Positions 15,386-27,392 of a stretch of DNA of 64,000 bases are shown in pieces. Origin of the DNA: Amycolatopsis sp. DSM 110486 (GTDB taxonomy: Bacteria; Actinomycetota; Actinomycetes; Mycobacteriales; Pseudonocardiaceae); the NCBI RefSeq assembly GCF_019468465.1, contig NZ_CP080519.1, forward strand, positions 5,102,001 to 5,166,000. Reading direction: 5' to 3'. Below the pieces are notes generated by a model. It made no database searches. It was given only the letters and a program-made list of their open reading frames with translations, and was not told where the DNA came from. The position numbers were made by a program, and so were the translations under genes. Positions within the stretch are counted from its first letter, which is position 1. The number at the start of each line of letters is the position of its first letter.

Positions 15386-17230
15386 ATGCGCGTTGGTCGT
15401 TCGATCACGCTGGGGGTGCTGGCCGCGGCGCTGACGGTGAGCGCGCACGCGCCGGCGCTGGCCGGGAACCAGCCTGTGTACAAGGATGCGCGGCGGCCGG
15501 TTTCGGTGCGCGTCGCGGATTTGATGAAGCGCATGACGCTCGACGACAAGCTCGGCCAGATGATGCAGGCCGAGCGGCTGGGCGTGAAATCGCCGGCGGA
15601 CGTGACGACGGGGCGGCTGGGGTCGCTGCTGTCGGGTGGCAGCTCGCAGCCGACGCCGAACACACCGGCGACCTGGGCCGACATGTACGACGGCTTCCAG
15701 AAGGCCGCGCTGGCAACACCGCTGGGTATCCCGCTGATCTACGGCGTTGACGCGGTGCACGGCCACAACGGCGTGTACGGCGCGACCGTGTTCCCGCACA
15801 ACATCGGGCTCGGCGCGTCGCGCGATCCGAAGCTGGTGGAGAAGATCGGCCGCGCCACGGCGGAAGAGGTGTCCGGCACGGGCATCGACTGGGACTTCGC
15901 GCCGTGCCTGTGCGTCGCGCGCAACGACCGCTGGGGGCGGACGTACGAGTCGTTCGGCGAGGTGCCGCAGCTCGCCACGGAGATGACGTCGATCATCACC
16001 GGGCTGCAGGGCCGCTCGCTGGGCGGTCCGGCGTCGGTGCTGGCGACGGCGAAGCACTACGTCGGCGACGGCGGCACCACCGGCGGCGTGAACGAGGGCA
16101 ACACGCAGCTCAGCGAGCAGGAACTGCGCGCGATCCATCTGCCGCCGTTCAAGGAGGCGGTGAAGCGCGGCGTCGGCTCGGTGATGGTGAGCTACTCGAG
16201 CTGGAACGACGTGAAGCTGCACGCCAACTCCTACCTCGTCACCGACGTCCTCAAGAAGGAGCTCGGTTTCGACGGCATCGTCGTCTCGGACTACAACGGC
16301 GTCGACAAGATCGACGGCCAGACCGGCTTCACACCCGACGAGGTCGAGGCATCGATCAACGCGGGCATCGACATGGTGATGGTGCCCTACGACTGGCAGA
16401 AGTTCATCGACACCCTGCGCACTCTCGTGCAGGACGGCAAGGTGCCGATGTCGCGCATCGACGACGCCAACCGGCGCATCCTCACGAAGAAGTTCCAGCT
16501 GGGGCTTTTCGAACACCCGCTCACCGACCGGCGTTACCTCGGCACCATCGGCAGTCAGGAACACCGTAACCTTGCGCGCCAGGCGGTGCGGGAGTCACAG
16601 GTGTTGTTGAAGAACGAACACAACGTGTTGCCGCTCGACAAGAGCCGCAACAAGGTCTTCGTGGCGGGCAAGAGCGCCGACGACATGGGCAACCAGGCCG
16701 GCGGCTGGACCGTCGGCTGGCAGGGCACGTCGGGACCGGTCATCCCGGGGACGACGATCCTGCAGGGCATCGAGAACACGGTGAAGAAATCGTCCACCGT
16801 CACCTTCAGCAAGGACGGCAGCGGGATCGACAAGTCCTACGACGTCGCCGTCGCCGTGGTGGGGGAGACGCCGTACGCGGAGACCAAGGGCGACCGGCCG
16901 GGGGACATGGGCCTCGACGCCACCGACCTCGCGACGCTGCAGAAGCTGCACGACTCGGGCGTGCCAACGGTGGTCGTGCTCGTGTCGGGCCGTCCGCTGG
17001 ACATCGCCAAGCAGCTGCCGGACTGGGCCGGCCTGATCGAATCGTGGCTGCCGGGCAGCGAAGGCCAGGGCGTGGCCGACGTGCTCTTCGGCGACTACAA
17101 CCCGACCGGCAAGCTGCCGGTCACCTGGATGCGCAGCGCCGACCAGCAGCCGATCAACGTCGGCGACGGGAAGCCCGCGCTGTTCCCCTTCGGCTACGGG
17201 CTGCGCTACCACCAGCGTTTCCCGTGGTGA
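15386..17230 (+). CDS. Secreted GH3 beta-glucosidase/exo-glucanase
   Basis: A 614-residue secreted glycoside hydrolase of family 3. The first 30 residues are a signal peptide with cleavage near ALAGNQP. The TIM-barrel domain contains YGVDAVHGHNGVYGATVFPHNIGLGA, KHYVGDGGT and the nucleophile Asp in GIVVSDYNGVD. The second alpha/beta domain begins around RQAVRESQVLLKNE and ends with PLFPFGYGL-type sequence (ALFPFGYGLRY). No fibronectin-III domain is appended. ATG 15386 follows GAGGAG; an upstream in-frame extension lacks coding character. It probably releases glucose from beta-1,3 or beta-1,4 oligosaccharides outside the cell. Confidence 0.93.
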   Translation: MRVGRSITLGVLAAALTVSAHAPALAGNQPVYKDARRPVSVRVADLMKRMTLDDKLGQMMQAERLGVKSPADVTTGRLGSLLSGGSSQPTPNTPATWADMYDGFQKAALATPLGIPLIYGVDAVHGHNGVYGATVFPHNIGLGASRDPKLVEKIGRATAEEVSGTGIDWDFAPCLCVARNDRWGRTYESFGEVPQLATEMTSIITGLQGRSLGGPASVLATAKHYVGDGGTTGGVNEGNTQLSEQELRAIHLPPFKEAVKRGVGSVMVSYSSWNDVKLHANSYLVTDVLKKELGFDGIVVSDYNGVDKIDGQTGFTPDEVEASINAGIDMVMVPYDWQKFIDTLRTLVQDGKVPMSRIDDANRRILTKKFQLGLFEHPLTDRRYLGTIGSQEHRNLARQAVRESQVLLKNEHNVLPLDKSRNKVFVAGKSADDMGNQAGGWTVGWQGTSGPVIPGTTILQGIENTVKKSSTVTFSKDGSGIDKSYDVAVAVVGETPYAETKGDRPGDMGLDATDLATLQKLHDSGVPTVVVLVSGRPLDIAKQLPDWAGLIESWLPGSEGQGVADVLFGDYNPTGKLPVTWMRSADQQPINVGDGKPALFPFGYGLRYHQRFPW

Positions 17231-17284
17231 TGCACCAGAAGTAACCCTTCCTCCTCTCCCCATCCCCCACCGGAAGGATCGCCC

Positions 17285-18589
17285 ATGTTCGCCAAACGAC
17301 GCCCGTTCGGGCTGGTCGGGAAAGCGCTGGTGTTCTTCGCCGCGTGCCTCGGCCTCGCGTACGGTTCGCCCGCGCTGACGCCGCACGCCGCCGCGGCGAC
17401 GCCGTTCAAAGTGCTCGCTTTCTACAGCGGCACGTACGACGCGGCTCACATCAGCTTCGAAAACGAAGCGCGCCCGTGGTTCCAGCAGCAGGCGGCAGCC
17501 AACGGCTACACGTTCACGGCCACCAACAACTGGAACCAGCTCACCTCGCTGACCACCTCGCAGGCCGCGGTGGTGATGTTCCTCGACGACCAGCCGCAGT
17601 CGCAGGCGCAGTTCGACGGGTTCAAGCGCTACATGGACTCCGGCGGCGGGTTCTTCGGCTTCCACGTGACGGCGTACAACGACAACTCGTCACCGTCCTA
17701 TTCGAACTGGTTCCACAACGACTTCCTCGGCACCGGCCGGTTCGTCTCCAACTCGTGGGGCCCGACCGGTGAGACGCTGAAGATCGAGAACCGCACGCAC
17801 CCGTCCACGGTGAACCTGCCGGCGACGATCCAGTCTTCGGTGAGCGAGTGGTACTCCTGGCAGAATGACCTGCGCCAGAACCCGAACATCTCGATCCTGG
17901 CCTCGCTCGACCCGGGCACGTTCCCGGTCGGCGACGACCCGTCGCAGACGTGGTACAGCGGGTACTACCCGATCATGTGGACGAACAAGAGCTACAAGAT
18001 GATCTACGCGAACTTCGGCCACAACAAGATGAACTACGACACCAACACCGCGCTGTCGTCGACGTTCGCCAGCCCCGACCAGAACCGCTTCGTGCTCGAC
18101 GGCCTGCGCTGGCTCGGCGGCGCCACCGGTGACGGTGGCACCACACCGCCCGCCGGCGGGATTTCGTCCACCGCGTGGTACCCGGTGGTGAACAAGGCCA
18201 CCGGCAAGTGCGTCGACGCGGCCGCGGCGGGCACGACAAACGGAACCGTGGTGCAGCAGTACACCTGCAACGCCACCAACGCGCAGCAGTACCAGTTCCA
18301 GCCGACCAGCGACGGGTACGTGCGCGTGAACAACCGCGGCAACGCGGCGGAAGTGCTCGACGTCCAGGATGTGTCCACTGCGGACAACGCCGGCATTCAG
18401 CTGTGGTCCTACAGCAACGGCGCGAACCAGCAGTGGCTGCCGGTGTCCGAGGGCGGCGGCTACTACCACCTGACCGCCCGGCACAGCGGCAAGTGCCTGA
18501 CGGTGCCCGGTGGTTCGACGGCCGACTCCGTGCGGCTCGTGCAGGCCACTTGCAACGGCGGGGCGGCGCAGTCGTTCAAGATCGCTTGA
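17285..18589 (+). CDS. Secreted ThuA-like domain plus ricin-type lectin protein
   Basis: A 434-residue exported protein. After a signal peptide ending near HAAAA, residues 39-270 form a ThuA-like, glutamine-amidotransferase-like fold (KVLAFYSGTYDAAHISF, MDSGGGFFGFHVTAYNDN, YPIMWTNKSYKMIYANFGHN). A Gly/Thr/Pro linker leads to a ricin B/CBM13 module (about residues 295-434) with QxW-like repeats such as NAQQYQF and GANQQWLP and paired cysteines. It follows the GH3 gene by 54 bases and is likely co-transcribed. ThuA-type proteins are linked to sugar metabolism; the lectin module suggests it binds polysaccharide. Catalytic activity is unproven. Confidence 0.88.
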   Translation: MFAKRRPFGLVGKALVFFAACLGLAYGSPALTPHAAAATPFKVLAFYSGTYDAAHISFENEARPWFQQQAAANGYTFTATNNWNQLTSLTTSQAAVVMFLDDQPQSQAQFDGFKRYMDSGGGFFGFHVTAYNDNSSPSYSNWFHNDFLGTGRFVSNSWGPTGETLKIENRTHPSTVNLPATIQSSVSEWYSWQNDLRQNPNISILASLDPGTFPVGDDPSQTWYSGYYPIMWTNKSYKMIYANFGHNKMNYDTNTALSSTFASPDQNRFVLDGLRWLGGATGDGGTTPPAGGISSTAWYPVVNKATGKCVDAAAAGTTNGTVVQQYTCNATNAQQYQFQPTSDGYVRVNNRGNAAEVLDVQDVSTADNAGIQLWSYSNGANQQWLPVSEGGGYYHLTARHSGKCLTVPGGSTADSVRLVQATCNGGAAQSFKIA

Positions 18590-18640
18590 GTTTTCGGTAC
18601 GTGCCGGGTCCGCCTTGACGCGGCGGCTGGCCCGGCTCGG

Positions 18641-18678
18641 GGCCGCCTCGGGGTTTCCTGCCCCGGGGCGGCCTTTTT
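18641..18678 (+). terminator. Rho-independent terminator after the GH3-ThuA unit
   Basis: Arms GGCCGCC (18641-18647) with CGGGG and CCCCG with GGCGGCC (18667-18673) form a 13-pair stem around a 7-base loop, followed by five T. It ends at the stop codon of the convergent small membrane gene. Confidence 0.85.
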
Positions 18679-19037
18679 CATGTCGGTCGCCAGGTGGTTT
18701 GGGTGCGGATCACGACGACGGCGAGCGCGAGGAGTGCGACGGCGATGACGACGGCGGCCCAGCGGCCTTGTTCGTTGGCCGACCACGCCGTGGCGGCGGG
18801 GAGCAGGACGAGGGAAGTCGCGAGATAGGCGAGGTGCATGCCGAGTTCGGCGGGGCGGTCTCCGGTCAGGAGGCCGGTGACGTCGGCGATGGCCTGGACG
18901 ACGAGGGCCAGCTCCACGACGGCGAGTGCCGGGAGTGCCTTTTCGCGGCGGTAGCGGCCGGCGAGCCCGGTGCCGAGCACGGCGAGCCCGCCGGCCACGC
19001 AGACCACCGTGGTGGCGAAGGCCAGTGTTTCGATCAC
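18678..19037 (-). CDS. Small four-helix membrane protein
   Basis: A 119-residue protein, nearly all hydrophobic, with four predicted helices. GTG at 19037 is chosen because it overlaps the stop of the PepSY gene by 4 bases (GTGA) and starts right at the first helix; a longer open frame upstream is out of character. It is the second gene of the iron-boxed unit and so probably takes part in the same iron- or metal-related process. No domain name can be given. Confidence 0.78.
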   Translation of the reverse strand: MIETLAFATTVVCVAGGLAVLGTGLAGRYRREKALPALAVVELALVVQAIADVTGLLTGDRPAELGMHLAYLATSLVLLPAATAWSANEQGRWAAVVIAVALLALAVVVIRTQTTWRPT

Positions 19038-20347
19038 GCCGTTGCCTGGCGTGCTTCTGTGTTCGGCGGTGTTTCGCGCCGTGTTTCCCGCTGTGCCCTG
19101 GCTTTGCGACGGCGGCGTTTCGAGCCGGAGCGGAACAGCCAGGTCGAGATCCCCGTGAGCATCAACGCCAGCGGCGCGAGGCCGAGGACGAACCAGACGA
19201 TCCGCCACCAGCCGCCGACGAGCCAGCCGAAGTGGGCGGGCTCGAAGACCTTGTCGTAGAACGAGTTCGCACCCGGCTCGGGTATGGCGTCCACATCGGA
19301 CAGGTGGGTGGCGTCGTGGCTGTCGACGTACACGGTGTGGTCGCCGCCGAAGAACGTGCGGGCGCCGTAGGGCTGGTAGCCCTCACTGGCGATGGAGACG
19401 CTGTAGTAGCCGTCCTGCGGCGTGGTCAGGTACCTGATTTCGCCGGGAGTTTTGGCCAGCGCCGCGGCGGCCGCCTGGTCGATGTCGATTTCCGGGGTGC
19501 CGGGCGCGGCTGCGTTGGCGGTGAATGAGTACTTCTGCGGGTCGGCGGCCGTCCCGCCGGTGACCGCGAGCCACGCGTCCTTGACCGGCGGCAGGTAGAA
19601 GGCGGCGCCGGTGACGCCCCACATGAGCACGAACGGCACCGCGACGATGCCGATCACGTTGTGCAGGTCGTAGTCACGCGCGAAGCGGCCTTTGCGCGTG
19701 CGGACGCGGAAGCCGCGGGAGAAGCGCCGGAAGCCGGGCCACCACACGACGATGCCGGTGATCGCGAGCAGCACCATCAACAGCCCGAGCACGACCTCGA
19801 GCAGCAGCCCCCAGTTCGTGCCGGGCGGCCAGGCGAACCCGATGGTCGGCACGGGTTTCGCGAGCCACGACACGTAGCCCGGGTAGCCCTCGCAGGTGAG
19901 GCCGCAGTCGTGGAGGTTCGCGAGGAACCCCATGACCCCGCTCTCGAGCCGGGTGCTCCCGTTGATGTGCCCGGTCCCGGGGTCGACTGCGTACGCCTCG
20001 ACGAAGTCCGGGTCACCGACCGCGATCACGCCGCCATCGTTGCTCACCCACGCGGGGGAGAACCCCGGGTGCGCTGTGGCCACGATGTCGCGCGCCTGCT
20101 GGAGGCTGATCGGGTGCTCGGTGGGCGTCTGGTGGTAGAAGTCGCTGTGCGTCGCGCGGAAGTACTCGCCGCGGTACAGCAGGATCGCCCCGGACGTCGT
20201 CTCGAGCACCAGGAACAACCCCAGCACCAGCGACGTCCACCGGTGCGTCACGACCAACACGCGCCGCACGGGCTTGCGCCTCAGCCAGCGCCTGAACTCG
20301 GCGGAGCGGGCCGGCGCCTGGGCGCGCGTCAGTTCGTCGGTGCTCAT
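19034..20347 (-). CDS. PepSY-associated transmembrane protein, iron-regulated
   Basis: A 437-residue membrane protein with the four-helix PepSY_TM arrangement: first helix after RVLVVTHRWTSLVLGLFLVLE with its His, middle helices VVLGLLMVLLAITGIVVWW and DLHNVIGIVAVPFVLMWGVTGAAFYLPP, last helix WFVLGLAPLALMLTGISTW, then a strongly basic tail. The conserved histidines at helix ends suggest haem or metal handling, as in the family's ferric-reductase-like members. A near-consensus iron box 28 bases upstream of the ATG indicates repression by an IdeR/DmdR regulator when iron is plentiful. A role in iron assimilation is therefore inferred. Confidence 0.9.
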   Translation of the reverse strand: MSTDELTRAQAPARSAEFRRWLRRKPVRRVLVVTHRWTSLVLGLFLVLETTSGAILLYRGEYFRATHSDFYHQTPTEHPISLQQARDIVATAHPGFSPAWVSNDGGVIAVGDPDFVEAYAVDPGTGHINGSTRLESGVMGFLANLHDCGLTCEGYPGYVSWLAKPVPTIGFAWPPGTNWGLLLEVVLGLLMVLLAITGIVVWWPGFRRFSRGFRVRTRKGRFARDYDLHNVIGIVAVPFVLMWGVTGAAFYLPPVKDAWLAVTGGTAADPQKYSFTANAAAPGTPEIDIDQAAAAALAKTPGEIRYLTTPQDGYYSVSIASEGYQPYGARTFFGGDHTVYVDSHDATHLSDVDAIPEPGANSFYDKVFEPAHFGWLVGGWWRIVWFVLGLAPLALMLTGISTWLFRSGSKRRRRKARAQRETRRETPPNTEARQATA

Positions 20348-20374
20348 CCGTCCCCCTCGATCCGGTGATCAAAG

Positions 20375-20393
20375 TGAGGTTAGCCTTACTTAA
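20375..20393 (-). promoter_or_regulatory. IdeR/DmdR-type iron box
   Basis: TGAGGTTAGCCTTACTTAA (plus strand) matches the 19-base actinobacterial iron-box consensus TTAGGTTAGSCTAACCTAA at 16 positions and is itself an imperfect palindrome. It lies 27 bases before the PepSY gene start, where it would overlap the promoter. Confidence 0.82.
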
Positions 20394-20432
20394 CTCTCAC
20401 GTAAAGGGTCGAGGTGAGCTCGGGTGTGATGC

Positions 20433-21299
20433 TCAGGTGGTTTTGTGGGTCCTCCTGGTTCGGATGGCCAATGCGGTGCCGGTGATGGCGAGGGCTCCGA
20501 TCACTCCCCATGCGATCGGGACGAGGTGTCCGATGAGGCTTGGCACGGTGGCCAGCACGGCGATCATGACGATGGTCGCCGCGGCCAGCCAGGTCTCGCG
20601 TGCTGCCTGCCGAGCGATGGTCAGCAGCGCGAGCCCGACGGCGATCGTCAGGACCCCGGCCACCGTGACCTCGTCCACGATTCCCAGCCACTGCACGGCA
20701 AACGCCACGACAGCGTTGATCCCGGTGGCAGCCAGCCACCATCGGGTGTGGACGGTCACGGGCTTGGGATATACGGCGATCGCTGCGAGTGTCGCGACTT
20801 GCAGCACGAGCTGGCCCCAGTTGCTCGGAAGAGTCAGAAACGTGCCGATGGTTGCCGCAAGAGTGAATGCCGCGGCGAGTTTCCTCCGGCCGACCAGCAG
20901 TGCGGCCAACGCGGGCAACCACAACAGCTCCGCCACAAGCGCCACCGTCGGCGCCTCCCGCACCAGCGGCGGCGGCCACGTGAGCCGGAGAACCCCGGTG
21001 ATCAGTGCCAACGCGGCTTGGAACGCCACGCCCGCCAACGCCAGCCGCCGGACGACTTCTCCGGCGAGCGCGTAGCGGGTCGGCCCTTCGTCGCTCAACC
21101 GCAGCCGCACCGCCAGCGCGAGGACGCTCGCTGCCTCCCTGGCGTCCGGCCGGCCGTAGTCCAGCTCGAATTCAGGGTCCTCGGAGTGTGCGGTCGTGGT
21201 TTCGAGGAACGTGGAGACCATGTCGTCCTCCCACGCCTGCCGGTATTGCGCCGGCAACACCCGCGTGAGCCGGCGATACCTGAGTTCCAGGGGTTTCAC
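20433..21299 (-). CDS. Multi-helix membrane protein of the PadR-linked type
   Basis: A 288-residue protein. The first 80 residues are cytoplasmic (LELRYRRLTRVLPAQYRQAWEDDMVSTFLE), resembling the prefix domain of membrane proteins that follow PadR genes. Eight or so hydrophobic helices follow, ending in a basic tail (RTRRTHKTT). GTG at 21299 has a perfect AAGGAGGTGA site, which is also the end of a broken padR frame overlapping by 4 bases. Function unknown; genes of this arrangement are usually repressed by their PadR neighbour, which is missing here. Confidence 0.85.
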   Translation of the reverse strand: MKPLELRYRRLTRVLPAQYRQAWEDDMVSTFLETTTAHSEDPEFELDYGRPDAREAASVLALAVRLRLSDEGPTRYALAGEVVRRLALAGVAFQAALALITGVLRLTWPPPLVREAPTVALVAELLWLPALAALLVGRRKLAAAFTLAATIGTFLTLPSNWGQLVLQVATLAAIAVYPKPVTVHTRWWLAATGINAVVAFAVQWLGIVDEVTVAGVLTIAVGLALLTIARQAARETWLAAATIVMIAVLATVPSLIGHLVPIAWGVIGALAITGTALAIRTRRTHKTT

Positions 21300-21406
21300 G
21301 TCGTCACCTCCTTGCCGTGTTCGTCGGTCCCGGCTCGGCGCCGTTCACGATGACCGCTCCCAGTCGAGACCCAGCCTCACCGTCGGTGACCGCGCGGAGT
21401 GGCCAT
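21296..21406 (-). pseudogene. Remnant of a padR regulator gene
   Basis: A 37-codon frame begins ATG (21406) MATPRGHRR, hits a stop, and continues in the same frame to end GTDEHGKEVTT at a stop overlapping the next GTG start by 4 bases. The ends look like the beginning and end of a PadR regulator, with the DNA-binding middle of about 70-150 codons missing. The junction with the downstream gene and the operator upstream are exactly where an intact padR would place them. The identification rests on these context features and short end similarity, so it is tentative. Confidence 0.4.
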
Positions 21407-21416
21407 GGCTCGAATG

Positions 21417-21431
21417 TATCGTAAGGCGATA
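21417..21431. promoter_or_regulatory. Palindromic operator, PadR-like
   Basis: TATCG-TAAGG-CGATA is a perfect 5+5 inverted repeat in an AT-rich island (TGTATCGTAAGGCGATATATA), 11 bases before the padR-remnant ATG on the minus strand. The ATATAT beside it can serve as a -10 box for the membrane protein gene. Confidence 0.55.
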
Positions 21432-21460
21432 TATAACGCATCGCACGATCGAGGGACAAG

Positions 21461-21497
21461 AAAAAGCGGGGCACCCGCCACCTGGCAAGTGCCCCGC
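21461..21497 (-). terminator. Rho-independent terminator after the parC-type gene
   Basis: On the minus strand a 9-pair stem GCGGGGCAC/GTGCCCCGC (21489-21497 with 21466-21474) with a 14-base loop is followed by TTTTTCTTG. It lies 12 bases after the stop codon of the topoisomerase gene. Confidence 0.88.
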
Positions 21498-21508
21498 CTG
21501 AAGAGAGC

Positions 21509-24994
<3,486 letters not shown>

Positions 24995-25023
24995 GGTAGA
25001 ACTCCTTGGTAGCTAAGGAAAAC

Positions 25024-27075
25024 TCAGACGTCGATGGCGTCGCGGTCGACGCGGTCGGAGGAGGCGACGAGCCAGTTGCGCCGGGGCTCGACCTTTTCGC
25101 CCATCAGCAGCTCGAGCGCGCTCTCGGCGGCTTCGGCGTCGTCCATGGTGATGCGGCGGACGGAGCGCGTGGAGGGGTTCATGGTGGTTTCCCACAGCTC
25201 GTCGGCGTCCATCTCGCCGAGGCCCTTGAATCGCGGCACCGGCGTGATGATGCTCTTGCCCGCCTTCTCCAGCTCCGCGAACTTCGTCTCCATCTCGCGC
25301 TGCGTGAAGGTGAAGTGCGTCTCCGGGTTGCGGCCCTTGGTCACGAGCTTGTGCAACGGCGGCATCGCCGCGTACAGCCGCCCGTCTTCGATCACGGGGC
25401 GCATGTACTTCGCGAACAGCGTGATCAGCAGTGTGCGGATGTGCGAGCCGTCGACGTCGGCGTCGGCCATCAGGATCACTCGGCCGTAGCGCATCGTCGT
25501 GAGGTCGAACGTGCGGCCGGTGCCTGCGCCGAGGACCTGCACGATCGACGCGATCTCGGCGTTCTTCAGCGTGTCGCCCAGCGACGCCTTCTGCACGTTC
25601 AGGATCTTGCCCCGCAACGGCAGCAGCGCCTGGTACTCCGACACGCGCGCCATGCGGGCCGAACCCAAAGCGCTGTCGCCCTCGACGAGGAACAGTTCGC
25701 TGCGGGCGACGCCCGTAGTGCGGCAGTCGACGAGCTTCGGCGGCATCGCCGCGCCCTCGAGTGCGGTCTTGCGTCGCGCGGCGTCCTTCTGCTGCTTCTG
25801 GGTGAGCCGCACGCGCGCGGCGTCGACCACCTTCTGCAGCACGACCTTCGCCTCGGACTTGGTCCTGCGGTCGTCGACCCACGCCTTCACGTGCTTGTCG
25901 ACGATGGCCTGGATCACGCGCGTGATGCCGGCCGTGGACAGCTCGTCCTTGGTCTGTGACGTGAACTGCGGCTCCGGCAGCCGCACGTGGATCACGGCGG
26001 TCATGCCTTCGAGCACGTCTTCGAGCGTCGGCGGGTCCTCCTTGGGCTTGAGCAGCCCGCGGGTCTTGCCGATCGCGTCCTGCAGCGCGCGCGTGACGGC
26101 GCGGTCGAAGCCGCGGCGGTGCGTGCCGCCGTGCACGTTGCGGATGGTGTTGGTGAAGCACTCCACCGTGCGCTCGTAGCCGGTGCCCCAGCGCAGCGCG
26201 ACCTCCACCTCGGCGTGGCGCTCCACATTGGACTGCATCACGCCGTTGGCGTCGGCGGCGTTCTCCTTGTACGTGCCCTCGCCGGTGATCACGACGGTGC
26301 CGCACACCGGCTTTTCGCCCGACGGGGTGAGGAAGTCGACCATGTCCACCAGCCCGTGGGGGTAGTGGAAGGTCTCCTCGGTGATGGTGTCTTCGATGGC
26401 CGTGCGCAGCACGTACATGACGCCGGGCACCAGGAACGCCGTGTTGCGCAGCTTCGCGCGCACGCCCTCGACGTCGAGCGACGCGCCCGTCTCGAAGTAG
26501 CGCGTGTCGTACCAGTACCGGATCGACGTGCCGCTGCGCTCGCCGCGCTTCATCTTGCCGACGAGGTGCAGGCCGGAATGCCGCGTGAACTTCGCTTTCG
26601 GGCCGGGCGCGTCGAACGTGCCGGGCACCCCGTGCGCGAACGACATCTGGTGCACCTTGCCGTCCTGCTTCACCGTGACGTCGAAGCGGTGCGACAGCGC
26701 GTTGACCGCCGAGGCGCCCACGCCGTGGAGACCGCCGGACGTCTTGTACCCCGAACCGCCGAACTTGCCGCCGGCGTGCAGGCGCGTGAGCACCAGCTCG
26801 ACGCCGGAAAGGCCCGATTTGGCGTGGACGCCGGTGGGGATGCCGCGCCCGTCGTCGTCGACCTGCACGCTGCCGTCGGCGTGGAGGGTGACGACGACGC
26901 GGGTGGCGTGGCCTGCCACACCCTCGTCGGTGGAGTTGTCGATGATCTCCGAGAACAAGTGGTTGATGCCACGGCTGTCGGTGGAGCCGATGTACATCCC
27001 GGGGCGCTTGCGGACGGCTTCGAGGCCCTCGAGGTGCGTGAGGTCGTCGGCCCCGTACAGAGTCTCAGCAGTCAC
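25024..27075 (-). CDS. parE: Type II topoisomerase subunit B (ParE/GyrB-like)
   Basis: A 683-residue ATPase subunit. The GHKL domain has VRKRPGMYIGSTDSRG, the Mg/ATP motif DDGRGIPTG and the lid GLHGVGASAVNALS. The transducer follows, then the TOPRIM domain with the catalytic Glu in LFLVEGDSA and the metal-binding DADVDGSHI. The C-terminal FKGLGEMDADELWETTM is the usual subunit-A contact. The start is the first ATG, 13 residues before the ATP fold. The gene is first in the parE-parC unit. In actinobacteria this pair is additional to gyrA/gyrB and is usually called topoisomerase IV-like; its separate role is not obvious from sequence. Confidence 0.95.
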   Translation of the reverse strand: MTAETLYGADDLTHLEGLEAVRKRPGMYIGSTDSRGINHLFSEIIDNSTDEGVAGHATRVVVTLHADGSVQVDDDGRGIPTGVHAKSGLSGVELVLTRLHAGGKFGGSGYKTSGGLHGVGASAVNALSHRFDVTVKQDGKVHQMSFAHGVPGTFDAPGPKAKFTRHSGLHLVGKMKRGERSGTSIRYWYDTRYFETGASLDVEGVRAKLRNTAFLVPGVMYVLRTAIEDTITEETFHYPHGLVDMVDFLTPSGEKPVCGTVVITGEGTYKENAADANGVMQSNVERHAEVEVALRWGTGYERTVECFTNTIRNVHGGTHRRGFDRAVTRALQDAIGKTRGLLKPKEDPPTLEDVLEGMTAVIHVRLPEPQFTSQTKDELSTAGITRVIQAIVDKHVKAWVDDRRTKSEAKVVLQKVVDAARVRLTQKQQKDAARRKTALEGAAMPPKLVDCRTTGVARSELFLVEGDSALGSARMARVSEYQALLPLRGKILNVQKASLGDTLKNAEIASIVQVLGAGTGRTFDLTTMRYGRVILMADADVDGSHIRTLLITLFAKYMRPVIEDGRLYAAMPPLHKLVTKGRNPETHFTFTQREMETKFAELEKAGKSIITPVPRFKGLGEMDADELWETTMNPSTRSVRRITMDDAEAAESALELLMGEKVEPRRNWLVASSDRVDRDAIDV

Positions 27076-27392
27076 GAGGTCGCTCTCCCGGATCTTGGCT
27101 CGCTGTACGGCGTTGTTCAGGCTGGTCGGTCAGGCAGGTGGTTCAGGGTCCAGTGCCTGCGGACGGTGGCGTCCCGGGCAGGCCCCGAGCCGACACCGTA
27201 CTGCAGGATATCCGCACACCCCGACAGCTTCCGCGCCCTCTGGCCCCGGTGTGGCGAGAGTCCCGTGCGTCAGGGGTACGGGCAGGGGAGTGCGCCGGGT
27301 CACCCGCATCGTCACTGTGGAATACTTCTTTCGCGCGAGCAGTTGTGCAGGCAAGGAAGCAGCACCACGAACTACCCGGCTGAGGAGCGGTC
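27076..27392. other. Divergent intergenic region between parE and the flavin monooxygenase
   Basis: 317 bases without a gene. It must hold the promoters of both divergent units. Near the right end there is a relatively AT-rich stretch (GGAATACTTCTTTC, about 27319-27332) before the monooxygenase, and GAGGAG 7 bases before its ATG is the ribosome site. No operator-like palindrome stands out. Confidence 0.5.
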
